NCBI RefSeq assembly: GCF_000633455.1
Contig: NZ_AYMG01000004.1
Coordinates: forward strand, 1 to 64,000
Direction of reading: 5' to 3'
Origin: Pedobacter jeongneungensis
GTDB taxonomy: Bacteria; Bacteroidota; Bacteroidia; Sphingobacteriales; Sphingobacteriaceae
DNA length: 64,000 nucleotides
Within the stretch, counting starts at the first letter, position 1, and each line of letters starts with the position of its first letter. Positions 38,007 to 47,562 of this stretch are shown here, piece by piece. Both the position numbers and the translations under genes were made by a program. The notes beneath the pieces are model-generated. The model worked only from the letters and a program-made list of their open reading frames with translations. It had not been told where the DNA came from and searched no databases.

Positions 38007-38721
38007 TTAATCCTTTTAATACCAGGTAGGGATCTTTTATAATTTGAGGCGCAAAGATGCTGTTTTGTAATTGCTTATACAAAAAATTAGCGTCCCCCCC
38101 CGTTATAATTACCTTTAAGGCACTTTCTTTTTTATTATTTAGGGCAATAAAGCCTTCAATTTCATTTATTATTCCCTGTAAAACACCGTTTTTGATTGCC
38201 GATAGGGTATCTGTTCCTTCCGTTATCCCTTCTTTTTCATCCCATTCTACCAAAGGCAAACGGCCGGTAAATTCGTGCACCGCTTTAAAACGCATTTTTA
38301 TGCCCGGACTTATGCTTCCGCCAAAATATTCTTTTGATCGGCTTAAGGCATCATAGGTAATACAGGTTCCGGCATCTACCACCAAACTTGCACTTGCAGG
38401 GTACAATCCGTTTGCACCCAAAACTGCTGCCCACCTATCCAATCCTAAAGTAACAGGTGTTTTATATCTGTTTTGCACGCCGTTAGTCAATAGGGTTGAA
38501 AAACGGATATACTCGGTATGTTTTTTTAAAAACACTTCCAGTGGGCCAATTTCCTGGTTTACACTGCTGATGATGGATTTTGCCGGCGAAAATTTTTCGA
38601 TCAACTGCGCTAAATCAATTATACCCAGTTTATTGAAACGCTGATGGTGAACAATTTCCTTATTTGCAAAAACTGCAACCTTGGCAGAAGAATTTCCAAT
38701 ATCAATGCTTAACCTGCGCAT
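37987..38721 (-). CDS. coaX: Type III pantothenate kinase
   Basis: A 244-residue enzyme that phosphorylates pantothenate in the first step of coenzyme A synthesis. It shows the type III (CoaX) motifs of the actin-like kinase fold: LSIDIGNSSAKVAVF (phosphate-1), GLDRWAAVLGA, VVDAGTCITYD (phosphate-2) and GGSISPGIKMR. The last 20 bases overlap the open frame of the outer-membrane protein gene, so these genes are co-transcribed, with CoaX first. Confidence 0.95.
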   Translation of the reverse strand: MRRLSIDIGNSSAKVAVFANKEIVHHQRFNKLGIIDLAQLIEKFSPAKSIISSVNQEIGPLEVFLKKHTEYIRFSTLLTNGVQNRYKTPVTLGLDRWAAVLGANGLYPASASLVVDAGTCITYDALSRSKEYFGGSISPGIKMRFKAVHEFTGRLPLVEWDEKEGITEGTDTLSAIKNGVLQGIINEIEGFIALNNKKESALKVIITGGDANFLYKQLQNSIFAPQIIKDPYLVLKGLNEAIAD

Positions 38722-38876
38722 TTAAAATCTCCCTCTGCAAATAATATGTTCTTTAGAAATTCCAATGACTCCATTTTTTATCCATCTGATTAAAACCTAA
38801 AAGGCTTCAATTCTAAAATCATGCACAAAGCTATTAATCTTTGTCAAGTTTCGTTCTAGTTATTTGTTAAAAAAGG

Positions 38877-39857
38877 TTAAACAAACAGAAAATACTGGAT
38901 AGAAAGCACAAATAAAAGGAACAAAGTTTCATAAAACCAGCGTTTTTTGGCATTGCTGAAATAGTAGGCCAGCAGCACCGCACCGGGCGGCACACAGAGT
39001 AAAAAATGCCATGTCCTGAAATCGGGTTTAAGGTAAAAACTGGCTGCAGAAACAATAAACATAAAAAACAGCAGCTGGAAACTTTTCCTTGTACTGATAA
39101 AACTTCTGAAGAAATTTTCGCGTAGCTGTAACGATGCCAGGATAATAATTACCGCCACCGGAATCAGCACCAGGTAATCGTTATAATTGATCTTAAACAC
39201 TGATGGGAACTTATTGCCCAATGGTTCCCAGATCTGATAAAACGAGCTTAAATTATCATTCCAGTAATAAAATACGGCAAGGAAAAAGAATACGGTAATA
39301 AATCCGATCAATCCCGCAACCCATTCGCGCCAGTTGAAAGACCTGAAGAGCAACAAAGCCAAGAAGATCATGAGCAACATCACCATAAAAGGGAAATACA
39401 CCAGTGTACCTATGGCAATAATCATCCCGATATCGAAAACAGTGTTGATTGAGTTAGCACTTTTACCCAGTTTTAAAAATTTATCGATAATCCAGATCAA
39501 CAGAAAGTTGCAGATCAGTGCCGGAGACAGAATCATGAAGGGCATAAACAAACTGGTTCCGGTAATAAACATCAAACCCTGAAGAAAACTGGGCTTGCCC
39601 AATAAGTTATGGTTATTTACGATCCGGTTAAAAATTAAGGCCTGGATGTAAACCAAAATCCCGGCAATAAAAATATTGGTAGATGGTGCAAAGGCGTTAT
39701 CTAAATCGATATTGATCAGCAACCTGGCAAACGGCTCCAAAAAATCAAAATTCAGCGTATCATGTGTTTCATTAAAAATGGCAATACGCAAAAAGAACGT
39801 GTATGCCAGCAAGAATACGAGGTTAATTGGACTTAGCTTTCTAAACTGATTAATCAT
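38877..39857 (-). CDS. DUF6427 family membrane protein
   Basis: A 326-residue integral membrane protein with about nine to ten hydrophobic helices, starting MINQFRKLSPINLVFLLAYTF. The family is typical of Bacteroidota and often adjoins coaX or glycosyltransferase genes. The conserved features that I can see are FNFLEPFARLL-type segments near residue 45 and the loop with NWREWVAGLIGF. Function unknown; it may be a polyprenol-linked transferase or a transporter, but nothing in the sequence decides this. Confidence 0.75.
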   Translation of the reverse strand: MINQFRKLSPINLVFLLAYTFFLRIAIFNETHDTLNFDFLEPFARLLINIDLDNAFAPSTNIFIAGILVYIQALIFNRIVNNHNLLGKPSFLQGLMFITGTSLFMPFMILSPALICNFLLIWIIDKFLKLGKSANSINTVFDIGMIIAIGTLVYFPFMVMLLMIFLALLLFRSFNWREWVAGLIGFITVFFFLAVFYYWNDNLSSFYQIWEPLGNKFPSVFKINYNDYLVLIPVAVIIILASLQLRENFFRSFISTRKSFQLLFFMFIVSAASFYLKPDFRTWHFLLCVPPGAVLLAYYFSNAKKRWFYETLFLLFVLSIQYFLFV

Positions 39858-40471
39858 GCCTTTTTAAAGAGTAGGCAAAGTAAAGAAAATAATTTAAGAG
39901 TAGGAGAAGAAAGATAAAAGCAGAAAGCTTAAAACGGAAAGGCGAAAGCTTAAAGTGGAAAGACTAAAGCGAGGATTTAAAGTCAGATATTTATAGAATT
40001 GTCAGTCTGAGCGGAGTCGAAGACCATTTGATAGTTATAAAGTGGAAAGACTAAAGAAAGGAGTTTTATTATTTTTTTGAAAAGCAGGTTCCAGTTCTTT
40101 TCGGTTACGGTAGTCCTGCCATCCGCTTTATCCCGATGAAAAAATCGGGATGCCCGCTCCTGTCAGGTTTAGATAACAATGTTACGGTGCAAGAAAATGC
40201 TTGAGCTTATATTTACTAATATGCCTTACATGGTTCAAAAATGTATCGATTAAGATTCTTCACTGCGTTCAGAATGACAACCAATTGTCGACTCAAGACT
40301 AAACGCTGAGATCCTTCGACTACGCTAACATTCATAGATTCCAATAGAATGGTCGTCATTCCCGCGCAGCCTACAATTTTGCCATAAAGATCTGTCTTTT
40401 ATATGGACTTTTATAAAATAAACTATCCCTCAGGATGACAAAACTAGTGTGATCGACTTTGCACTGCCGAC
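39858..40471. repeat. Intergenic stretch of interspersed REP-like sequences
   Basis: About 610 bases without a gene. They contain a TCCCGAT-gaaaaa-ATCGGGA hairpin (40131-40150), the string AAGTGGAAAGACTAAAG twice (about 39953 and 40040), and segments such as CTGAGCGGAGTCGAAGA and GAGATCCTTCGACTACGCT. The last two are familiar from dispersed intergenic repeats in Sphingobacteriaceae. Confidence 0.55.
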
Positions 40472-41473
40472 TTAAGACTCCAGACCAACCCTCGCATATT
40501 TCTTCACCATATCATCTATAATCTGCGCGGTTTCATCCGGGAAATTAAATTCGTGCTTTTGAGGATTTTCTACCCAGTTTTTAACAATCGGCAGCCAGTT
40601 ACGGGTACTGCCCCAAATTACAGGCAAACCAAACTGTTTTAAAGCATAGGCATTACACTGCTGCTCAAACTGGAAGCGCATTGGCGCAACCAATAATTTT
40701 TTCTTTAAATAAAGTGCTTCAGCTGGCCCTTCGAAGCCACCTCCGGTAAATAAACCTTCGCAGGTAGCCAGGCTTTTATTAAACTTTTCGTTGTTCACCG
40801 GTTCTACAAAAACATTACCTTCCTGATAAGCAACTTTGCTGTGTTTAGAAAAAACCTGCCAGGTAATATTCGGTAATTGCGTAAAAAGCTTTACCAAACG
40901 TTTATCGTCAATTGCAGGGAGATATACTGTATAATGGCCTAAATTTTCACTTTTGAGGTTTCTGATCTCCGCCCTGATGACCGGTGTATGAATAAAAGTA
41001 TCATAACGGTCGAAGTGGAAACCAATGTGGTATTTGGTAGGCGCATAACGACTTAAAATGAGCTTTCCCCAATCTAAAGTTCTCGGACGGGGTACTTTTT
41101 TCGATTTAAATGCTGCCTGATGACTTAACGATACACATTCAATTCCCTGTAGTTTACAGGCCCAGGCACTTACCGGTTCAAAATCATTAACAATTAAATC
41201 GTAATCTTTAAGTGGCAGCTTTTTCATGTCTTTCCGAAAACGGAAAAGATTCATGTTCAGCCAGGTTTTATAATGATCTACACCACCTTTTTTCCCGAAA
41301 ATGAAACTGAAACCATGTAACTGGTATTTTACGGGTTGACTTAATTTTACATCAGCCTGTGTACCACTTACCAGAATATCCAATTCGCCATATTTTTGAA
41401 GCAAAGGAATAATTTCCCTCGCCCTGCTGATATGACCGTTACCTGTTCCCTGTATTGCGTAAAGTATCTTCAT
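40472..41473 (-). CDS. Glycosyltransferase family protein (GT-B fold, MurG/UGT-like)
   Basis: A 333-residue protein starting MKILYAIQGTGNGHISRA, with the GTGNGHxxRA nucleotide-sugar transferase motif, and the C-terminal donor-binding region FTGGGFEGPAEALYLKKKLL, resembling the UGT/MurG signature. It probably transfers a sugar to a lipid or cell-surface acceptor. It is encoded 20 bases after an LpxH-like phosphoesterase, and the pair is common in Bacteroidota, so a role in surface-lipid or lipid A biosynthesis is plausible but not proven. Confidence 0.85.
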   Translation of the reverse strand: MKILYAIQGTGNGHISRAREIIPLLQKYGELDILVSGTQADVKLSQPVKYQLHGFSFIFGKKGGVDHYKTWLNMNLFRFRKDMKKLPLKDYDLIVNDFEPVSAWACKLQGIECVSLSHQAAFKSKKVPRPRTLDWGKLILSRYAPTKYHIGFHFDRYDTFIHTPVIRAEIRNLKSENLGHYTVYLPAIDDKRLVKLFTQLPNITWQVFSKHSKVAYQEGNVFVEPVNNEKFNKSLATCEGLFTGGGFEGPAEALYLKKKLLVAPMRFQFEQQCNAYALKQFGLPVIWGSTRNWLPIVKNWVENPQKHEFNFPDETAQIIDDMVKKYARVGLES

Positions 41474-41493
41474 TTATGCCCGAATATCTAAAA

Positions 41494-42348
41494 TTATTGG
41501 GCAATTTCATATTTTATATTCTGTAAAAGAATATTTATGTCCAGTTTGCTTTTCAAATCTTCGGCATCAGAGAGGAGTCCTTCGTCCAGTTCGTCCTTTG
41601 TAAAATGCTGATGCTCATATTTAAACACCGTCCAGTTTTTATCCTGGTACTCTAAAGCCGTTAAACTTTCTACCCAGTCGCCACTGTTCAGGTAAGTTAC
41701 TTTTCCGTCTTCGGTTGCAATTTCGCGTTGCTCGGCCTGGTGGATGTGACCACAAACCACATACTGATAACCTTTTTCTATGGCCAGTTCAGCTGCTGTC
41801 TGCTCAAAACTGTTGATGAATTTAACTGCATCTTTAAACTTTGCCTTAATTTTTTTCGAAAAGCTCATCTTTTCCCTTCCAAATGCTGTAAGTACCCAGT
41901 TTACAAAACTGTTAATGAGGATCAGCGTATCGTAACCAACTGCACCCAATTTGGCCAGCCATTTAGAATGCTGCATGGTTACATCAAAAACATCACCGTG
42001 GAAAAACCATGCTTTTTTGCCGTCGAGCTCTAAAATCAGTTTATTTTGAAGGTGAAAAGTACCCATTTCCATGCCGTCGAATTTGCGGAGCATCTCATCA
42101 TGGTTACCCGTGAGGTAATGCACCAGAACGCCTTCTGAAACGAATTTCATCAGTTTACGGATTACCTTCATGTGCGATTCGGGCCAGTAACTTTTACTAA
42201 ACTGCCAGATATCGATGATATCGCCGTTTAGAATTAATGTTTTGGGTTTAATGCTTTTCAGATACTTTAAAAGTTCTTTTGCATGGCAGCCATAGGTGCC
42301 TAAATGTACATCGGAGATTACGACTACATCGACATTTCTTTTATCCAT
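41494..42348 (-). CDS. LpxH-like UDP-2,3-diacylglucosamine diphosphatase / metallophosphoesterase
   Basis: A 284-residue metallophosphoesterase with the full set of metal motifs: ISDVHLG, NGDIIDIW, TGNHDE, FHGDVFD and CGHIHQAE. This matches the LpxH/YbbF-like subgroup that cleaves UDP-2,3-diacylglucosamine to lipid X in lipid A synthesis. Whether this copy is the lipid A enzyme or a related phosphodiesterase cannot be decided from the sequence. It heads a two-gene operon with the glycosyltransferase. Confidence 0.85.
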   Translation of the reverse strand: MDKRNVDVVVISDVHLGTYGCHAKELLKYLKSIKPKTLILNGDIIDIWQFSKSYWPESHMKVIRKLMKFVSEGVLVHYLTGNHDEMLRKFDGMEMGTFHLQNKLILELDGKKAWFFHGDVFDVTMQHSKWLAKLGAVGYDTLILINSFVNWVLTAFGREKMSFSKKIKAKFKDAVKFINSFEQTAAELAIEKGYQYVVCGHIHQAEQREIATEDGKVTYLNSGDWVESLTALEYQDKNWTVFKYEHQHFTKDELDEGLLSDAEDLKSKLDINILLQNIKYEIAQ

Positions 42349-42419
42349 AAAAGGGAGATTTTAGGGGGAAGGGTACTGTTACCGCACGTTTTGAGCAGTT
42401 TAGAGATAAATTAAATGTG

Positions 42420-42515
42420 TTACCACTCTTCTTCCTCATCGAGTTTTACCTCAAAAGGGCTAAAGAAATAAAGTACAACAATTAATAAGCATACGGCAAA
42501 GAATGACTCTAACAT
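42420..42515 (-). CDS. 31-residue single-helix membrane peptide
   Basis: The ORF encodes MLESFFAVCLLIVVLYFF followed by SPFEVKLDEEEEW: one membrane helix with a strongly acidic tail. The ATG at 42513-42515 is preceded by AGGTGA at a good distance, an unusually clear ribosome binding site for this genome. Its composition and start support a real microprotein; the function is unknown. It lies upstream of the LpxH-like gene on the same strand, about 70 bases away, and could share its transcript. Confidence 0.6.
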   Translation of the reverse strand: MLESFFAVCLLIVVLYFFSPFEVKLDEEEEW

Positions 42516-42747
42516 ATCACCTGATTTTTCATTACAAAGATAAGACGCTGTATATCAAACAAATGTTACGACATTGTTAAATTTTAGTTTGGCGGTTAAT
42601 TAGTTCATTTGCCATTGTTTATTGGTAAAGCAAACTGCCAATTGAAAACCGGGTATTGGTTAAGCAGTTAATTGAAGCCAAAGTCGTCTTCTCGACCGAA
42701 GCGCAGCGAAGTGGAGAGATCTATTTAGACAGATGCGAAGAAAAGTT

Positions 42748-42864
42748 GTCATTGCGAGGAGGTACGACCAAGCAATCTTTCCTGCCAGCGATTCTTGCCA
42801 GAAAGATTGCTTCCCCGAAAGGTCGGGGCAGGCTGTCGGCTGAAAAAGCCTTTCTCGCAATGAC
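42748..42864. repeat. Nested palindromic intergenic repeat
   Basis: The outer arms GTCATTGCGAG (42748-42758) and CTCGCAATGAC (42854-42864) match perfectly. Inside, AAGCAATCTTTC (42770-42781) pairs with GAAAGATTGCTT (42801-42812), and CCCCGA/TCGGGG form a third hairpin (42813-42828). This nested design is typical of dispersed REP- or MITE-like units in Bacteroidota. The whole gap 42516-43021 holds no other gene. Confidence 0.75.
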
Positions 42865-43021
42865 GATGATTCCTCCCCGGCCAATAAACTGAATTAAAAC
42901 CTGCTGTCATTTATATTGATTTTTATACAATAAATTATCTCTTAATAATGACAAATCGCACAAAATATTCCGTGTTTCTGCGTTTCCCTGGCAAATAATC
43001 GTCGCAAAAAACATAGGCAAC

Positions 43022-43052
43022 AAAAAAACCCGCAAGAAATAATCCTACGGGC
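43022..43052 (-). terminator. Rho-independent terminator of the YfhO gene
   Basis: On the minus strand CCCGTAGGA pairs with TTCTTGCGGG (with two G-U pairs) and is followed by a run of seven T. It lies about 25 bases after the stop of the YfhO-like gene. Confidence 0.75.
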
Positions 43053-43075
43053 TGTATAATTCTCTAAAGAAAAAA

Positions 43076-45586
43076 TTAAGCTTTAACTGCTTTCTTTTTC
43101 TTCTTTTCTTCTGAATAAAAACCGAAACCTAAACCGGCCAATAACAGGATCGATCCTGCTAAAGAGATTTTCTCACCAGCGTAATAAGACGTTGGGTGGA
43201 AAATAAATTCGAGTTTATGGTTACCTGCTTCCAGCTGCGCCGCACGTAAAACGTAATCGGCCCTGAAATATGGTTTTTCTACACCATCGATATACATTTT
43301 CCAGCCTTTGTTGTAATAGATTTCTGAGAATACTGCAATTGCATCTTTAGCTGTAGAATATTCGTAGGTTAAATGATCAGGATTATAATTGGTTAATTTA
43401 ATAAAGCCTTCCTGCCCGGTACCTAAACGTTTGGTATCAATCGAATTTTTAAAGCTTTCATCAACAATGGCTTCCTTTTTAGCATCAAAACTGCTGATGG
43501 CTTTCATTTCCTCATCGGCATTTTTAGCAAATTGTACACTTTGTACAAACCATGCATTACCTGCAGCAGTAGCATTACGCTGCATTTTGTACGACCCGTT
43601 TTGAGGATCCTGCGTAATGATGTATTTGGTGTTTAACATATCCAATACATCCTGGTTGATACTTTTTGTTAATTGGTTATCAACCAATTCCTGAAAACGT
43701 TTTAACCTTGCCGAGTGGAAACCTCCAACGGTTTTATGGAAATAAGAAGTTTCTGCACTTTTAAACGGATCGCCCAACGACAGATCGAAAACCCTGAAGT
43801 TTGGATCTTTATCAGCCGAAATAAAATTATCTACATCTCTTGGCTGGTAGTGATTCTCCAGTTCAGATTTGCTAACAAAATTCTGGTTGTTTAAATAGCG
43901 GCGGTCTACCTGCCATAAATCGATCAGCACAAACAAAGCCAATAAACCGAAGGCCAGTTGCATATTCATCTTTTTGGTGATGAGAGCCCAGGTAATACCA
44001 AAGCCTATAGCAATGAACAACAATGTACGTAAAGCATCAGTACGGGCTAAACTGATCCTGTCTGCTTTAACGGCATCTAAAATTTGAGCGGTTAGTGAAG
44101 CATTATTTTGTAAGATCTGATTTAACCAACCTGTTAACTGGGTTTGCGTAGCATTGGTAAAGCTAAAAAACGCTGTTGGCGCAATAGCAACTAAAAGTGC
44201 AAAACCTCCGGTAATTCCCGCTGACCAGGTAAGGCGTTGAACCAGGTACTTTTGATCGTATTTACCATCTTGCGCTTCTTTAACAGCTAGAATTGCCAAT
44301 AAAGGAACCAGTAAACCTACCACGGCAAGGATTGATTCTACCGCTCTGAACTTATTGTACATTGGCAAGTAATCAAAGAAAATATCTGAGATTAACGGGA
44401 AATTTTGTCCGAATGAAAGAAATAACAATAAAATACTACTTCCTAATATCCACCATTTCCAACGGTGTTTAACAATAAATAAACCAAAAACGAATAAGAA
44501 ACAGATTATAGCTCCAAAATAGTATGGGCCGGAGGTACCCGGTTTATCTCCCCAATAATTTGATCCAACATTTTGAGCAATTGCATTTAAAGCTTTATCT
44601 GTATCCTGACCATAAAGTGGCGCAATTACGTTTGAAACGGTACCATCCTGCAAAATTTTAATAAACTTGCCATTAGGATCTAATTGTCCGCCACTTGCCC
44701 CACCATATAAATTAGGAATAAGAAAAGTAAAACTCTCTCCAACACCCTGGCTCCATTGGTAAGCATATGCTTTATCCAAACCATTTGCAGGTTCAGCTTT
44801 ATCGGTAGTTAAGTTAGATTTACCACGGATGGTTTCTTTGCCATACTCATAAGTAGTCCATAATGTACCTGCATTTACCAGTACCGATAAGAAAATACCC
44901 GCAGCCATATAAGCGATTGATTTACCAAAAGTTGCCAGCTGTTTTGCCTTGAAAGCGTGGTAAAGTTCTATACAGCCCAAAATAAACAAGGCGATAAATA
45001 GGTAATAGGTCATTTGGATATGGTTCGAACGGATTTCCAATGCCATAAACAAGGCCAATAAACTACCACCAACTAAATACCTTCCCCTTAAAGTGAGGAT
45101 GATGGCCGCTAAAATAGGAGCGAAGAAACCGATGGCCAGGGCCTTATTACTATGCCCTGCCGCTATAATGATGAAATTATATGAGGTAAATGCAAAAGCA
45201 ATTGCCCCCGCAGCAGCAAGCCACGGATTTATTTTTAATACACAAAATAATAAATAAGCACCTAAAAGGTAAAGCAATACGGTTCCTACGGGATCAGGAA
45301 AAACGCCTTTAATTACATCGATACCATAAGTGGTAATGTTAAGCGGATACTGTACCCAAATTTGATAAGCTGGCATACCACCAAACATCTGGTTGGTCCA
45401 AAGTGGTCCTTTACCATCTTTAGCCTTAATATCCATAATTTCTTTCTGCATGGCTTTAGCCTGCAAAACGTCGCCCTGTTGTGGCGCTTTACCCTGTAAA
45501 ACAGGACTGAAGTAGGCAAAAGTGATGACTACAAAAAATGCAATAATGGCCAGGTGTATGCCATTTTTATTAAACCAGTTATTCAT
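43076..45586 (-). CDS. YfhO-family membrane protein
   Basis: An 836-residue integral membrane protein with about twelve helices, then a large exported C-terminal domain (about 560-800) and a last helix near 806-826 followed by a lysine-rich tail (EEKKKKKAVKA). It matches the YfhO family, whose members resemble GT-C glycosyltransferases and in Gram-positives are tied to lipoteichoic acid glycosylation. The acidic DGK or DKxNP-type loop after the first helix would be the catalytic area. The substrate in Bacteroidota is unknown. It is a monocistronic gene. Confidence 0.9.
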   Translation of the reverse strand: MNNWFNKNGIHLAIIAFFVVITFAYFSPVLQGKAPQQGDVLQAKAMQKEIMDIKAKDGKGPLWTNQMFGGMPAYQIWVQYPLNITTYGIDVIKGVFPDPVGTVLLYLLGAYLLFCVLKINPWLAAAGAIAFAFTSYNFIIIAAGHSNKALAIGFFAPILAAIILTLRGRYLVGGSLLALFMALEIRSNHIQMTYYLFIALFILGCIELYHAFKAKQLATFGKSIAYMAAGIFLSVLVNAGTLWTTYEYGKETIRGKSNLTTDKAEPANGLDKAYAYQWSQGVGESFTFLIPNLYGGASGGQLDPNGKFIKILQDGTVSNVIAPLYGQDTDKALNAIAQNVGSNYWGDKPGTSGPYYFGAIICFLFVFGLFIVKHRWKWWILGSSILLLFLSFGQNFPLISDIFFDYLPMYNKFRAVESILAVVGLLVPLLAILAVKEAQDGKYDQKYLVQRLTWSAGITGGFALLVAIAPTAFFSFTNATQTQLTGWLNQILQNNASLTAQILDAVKADRISLARTDALRTLLFIAIGFGITWALITKKMNMQLAFGLLALFVLIDLWQVDRRYLNNQNFVSKSELENHYQPRDVDNFISADKDPNFRVFDLSLGDPFKSAETSYFHKTVGGFHSARLKRFQELVDNQLTKSINQDVLDMLNTKYIITQDPQNGSYKMQRNATAAGNAWFVQSVQFAKNADEEMKAISSFDAKKEAIVDESFKNSIDTKRLGTGQEGFIKLTNYNPDHLTYEYSTAKDAIAVFSEIYYNKGWKMYIDGVEKPYFRADYVLRAAQLEAGNHKLEFIFHPTSYYAGEKISLAGSILLLAGLGFGFYSEEKKKKKAVKA

Positions 45587-45676
45587 TAAGGTTTGTTTAA
45601 GTTTAAACGAACGTCAAAAATAAAAAATTGGGCGGTATAAAAAAGGAATAAATTAAATGCGTGCTGAATAAAAAAT

Positions 45677-45684
45677 TAGATTTG
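45677..45684 (+). promoter_or_regulatory. Possible -7 element upstream of the alginate-lyase-like gene
   Basis: TAGATTTG matches the Bacteroidota TAnnTTTG element, 32 bases before the ATG at 45716. No good TTG is present at the usual distance upstream. Confidence 0.4.
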
Positions 45685-45715
45685 TAGCAGAGAATAAAAA
45701 TTCAACCCATTTATT

Positions 45716-46798
45716 ATGAGAAAGTTTGTAGTTACAATTGCGCTCGCCTCCCTTTCTTTTGCTTCGTTCGGGCAGATTGTAAGTTTAAGCACTGCTGAAA
45801 CCGCAAAGCTGAAAAGCGGGATCAAAAACAATGAAGAAACCAAAAAACTATATCAGGGCTTCGAAAAATCGACATTAAAATACCTCAATGATCAACCGGG
45901 CCCAATTGATACCATCAGAACCGAAGGTTTACTGAAAGGAAATCCGAAGAAATTGAAAACCCAGCTGGCCCTGGCCGATATGAATAAAACTTTCGCACTG
46001 GCTTTACAATACCGGATTACCAGTGATCAAAAATATTTAAACAAATGTGTAGAATTTCTTTCGGCATGGGCAAAAACCAATAAACCCAATGGTGATCCTA
46101 TTGACGATACCAATCTCGATCCGATGGTTGAGTCTTACGACCTGATCAAACAAGACATCCCAACCGCGGATAAAAAACAGATTGAGCAGTGGTTGAGCGA
46201 AACGGCCTGGGCTGAAATCAACAGCAAACGAATGAAACCAGGAAGGGGCACGGCCATTAACAACTGGAATGCGCACCGTTTAAAAGTAGTTGGCGAAATT
46301 GGTTACGCACTCAATAATCAGGAATTGATCAACTGGACAATCGATAACCTGAAAAGCCACATTAACATCAATCTGTATCCTGATGGTACCAGTTTGGATT
46401 TTAAAGAGCGTGATGCCATGCACTATCATATTTACGATCTGGAACCGATGTTAAAACTGGCCATAATGATCGACCGGGCAAAAGGCACCAACTTTTATAC
46501 CTACGAATCGCCTAAGGGTTCGTCGATCAAAAAATCTGTAGAATGGCTGATCCCGTATATCAAAGGCGAAAAACAGCATGAAGAATATGTAAATACCACG
46601 GTTAAATTCGATCGTGATAGGGCCAAAAATAACGAACCAGGCTTTGCACCAGGAAGCATGTTTAAACCTAGTCTGGCTTTGCCCGTTTTACGGTTCGCTG
46701 TTTATTTCGACCCTACGCAAACCGACCTGTTAAAAAAGGTAAATGGCAACCCCAGCAACTGGCAAAAAGTATTGGATGAATTAAAACGCAAACAATAA
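45716..46798 (+). CDS. Secreted alginate-lyase-family polysaccharide lyase
   Basis: A 360-residue exported protein (signal MRKFVVTIALASLSFASFG, cleavage after SFG-Q area). The mature protein matches the alginate_lyase (PL5-like) alpha-barrel family: NNWNAHRLKVVGEIGYALNN contains the conserved NWN and His, and DAMHYHIYDLEPML follows. It should cut uronic-acid polysaccharides in the periplasm by beta-elimination. There is no PUL context (no SusC/D pair), so the actual substrate is open. Confidence 0.85.
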   Translation: MRKFVVTIALASLSFASFGQIVSLSTAETAKLKSGIKNNEETKKLYQGFEKSTLKYLNDQPGPIDTIRTEGLLKGNPKKLKTQLALADMNKTFALALQYRITSDQKYLNKCVEFLSAWAKTNKPNGDPIDDTNLDPMVESYDLIKQDIPTADKKQIEQWLSETAWAEINSKRMKPGRGTAINNWNAHRLKVVGEIGYALNNQELINWTIDNLKSHININLYPDGTSLDFKERDAMHYHIYDLEPMLKLAIMIDRAKGTNFYTYESPKGSSIKKSVEWLIPYIKGEKQHEEYVNTTVKFDRDRAKNNEPGFAPGSMFKPSLALPVLRFAVYFDPTQTDLLKKVNGNPSNWQKVLDELKRKQ

Positions 46799-46819
46799 TA
46801 GCCTTCAAATTAAATAAAG

Positions 46820-46860
46820 TTTCAATAATTTTTGAAAGTTTAAAAATAACTTTATATTTG
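46820..46860 (+). promoter_or_regulatory. Promoter and operator-like palindrome of the GbsR-type gene
   Basis: A TTG (46832-46834), an 18-base spacer and TATATTTG (46853-46860) fit the Bacteroidota promoter. TTTCAA-N6-TTGAAA (46820-46837) overlaps the -33 box, and AAAGTT-N7-AACTTT lies in the spacer. Such palindromes over the promoter suggest autoregulation. Confidence 0.65.
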
Positions 46861-46863
46861 TAT

Positions 46864-47370
46864 ATGGAATTAGCAGCAGCAAAATTAAAATTTATAGAAG
46901 CCTGGGGCAAATTAGGCTCAGAATGGGGAATTAACCGCACCATGGCCCAGGTACATGCGCTGCTGTTAATTTCGCCTGAAGCATTAACTACCGAAGAAAT
47001 TATGGAGCAGCTCAGTATTTCGAGGGGCAATGCAAACATGACCCTCCGCGACCTGATTGGCTGGGGATTAATTGAAAAGCAACATAAGGCCGGTGAGCGA
47101 AAAGAATACTTTTTTGCAGATAAGGATGTTTGGAATATTGCCCGTCAGGTAGCCAAAGAGCGCAAAAAAAGAGAACTGGAACCCGTTTTAAAAATTTTGA
47201 ACGAACTTTCTACGGTTAATGGCGATGAGAAAGATCCGGAGTTTATTACTTTCAAAAAATCGATCAAAGACATTAACAAACTGGCCGGAAACGTAGATAA
47301 AACTTTAGAAACGATGCTTAAGGCAGAAGAAAGCTGGTTCTGGGGTTCGGTGTTGAAGGTTTTTAAATAG
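46864..47370 (+). CDS. GbsR/MarR-family transcriptional regulator
   Basis: About 168 residues from the ATG at 46864 (MELAAAKLKFIEAWGKLG); the frame is open two codons earlier at a TTG. The winged helix-turn-helix occupies about residues 25-90 (TEEIMEQLSISRGNANMTLR, then DLIGWGLIEKQHKAGERKEYF), typical of the GbsR subgroup, followed by a C-terminal helical dimerisation part. The promoter lies so close that the transcript would start at or just after the ATG. It precedes a DCC1-like and a TIGR01777 gene but is separated from them by a terminator. Confidence 0.88.
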   Translation: MELAAAKLKFIEAWGKLGSEWGINRTMAQVHALLLISPEALTTEEIMEQLSISRGNANMTLRDLIGWGLIEKQHKAGERKEYFFADKDVWNIARQVAKERKKRELEPVLKILNELSTVNGDEKDPEFITFKKSIKDINKLAGNVDKTLETMLKAEESWFWGSVLKVFK

Positions 47371-47483
47371 ATTTGAGAGGGGAGATTGGAGATACTAGAC
47401 ATTAGATTTGAGACAGGAGTATTAAGTAGCAAGACAAATTCACCTTAACCTTATACCCTAAACCTTACACTTCAAACCTTAAA

Positions 47484-47516
47484 AAAAGCCTTACCTACAG
47501 TTCGGCTTTATTTTTT
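47484..47516 (+). terminator. Rho-independent terminator after the GbsR-type gene
   Basis: AAAGCC and GGCTTT form a stem around a loop of about 13 bases, followed by ATTTTTT. It separates the regulator from the DCC1-like gene. Confidence 0.7.
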
Positions 47517-47562
47517 AAACTTATCTTTCATATTTTACTGAAAGTATTAAAATTTAAATAAA

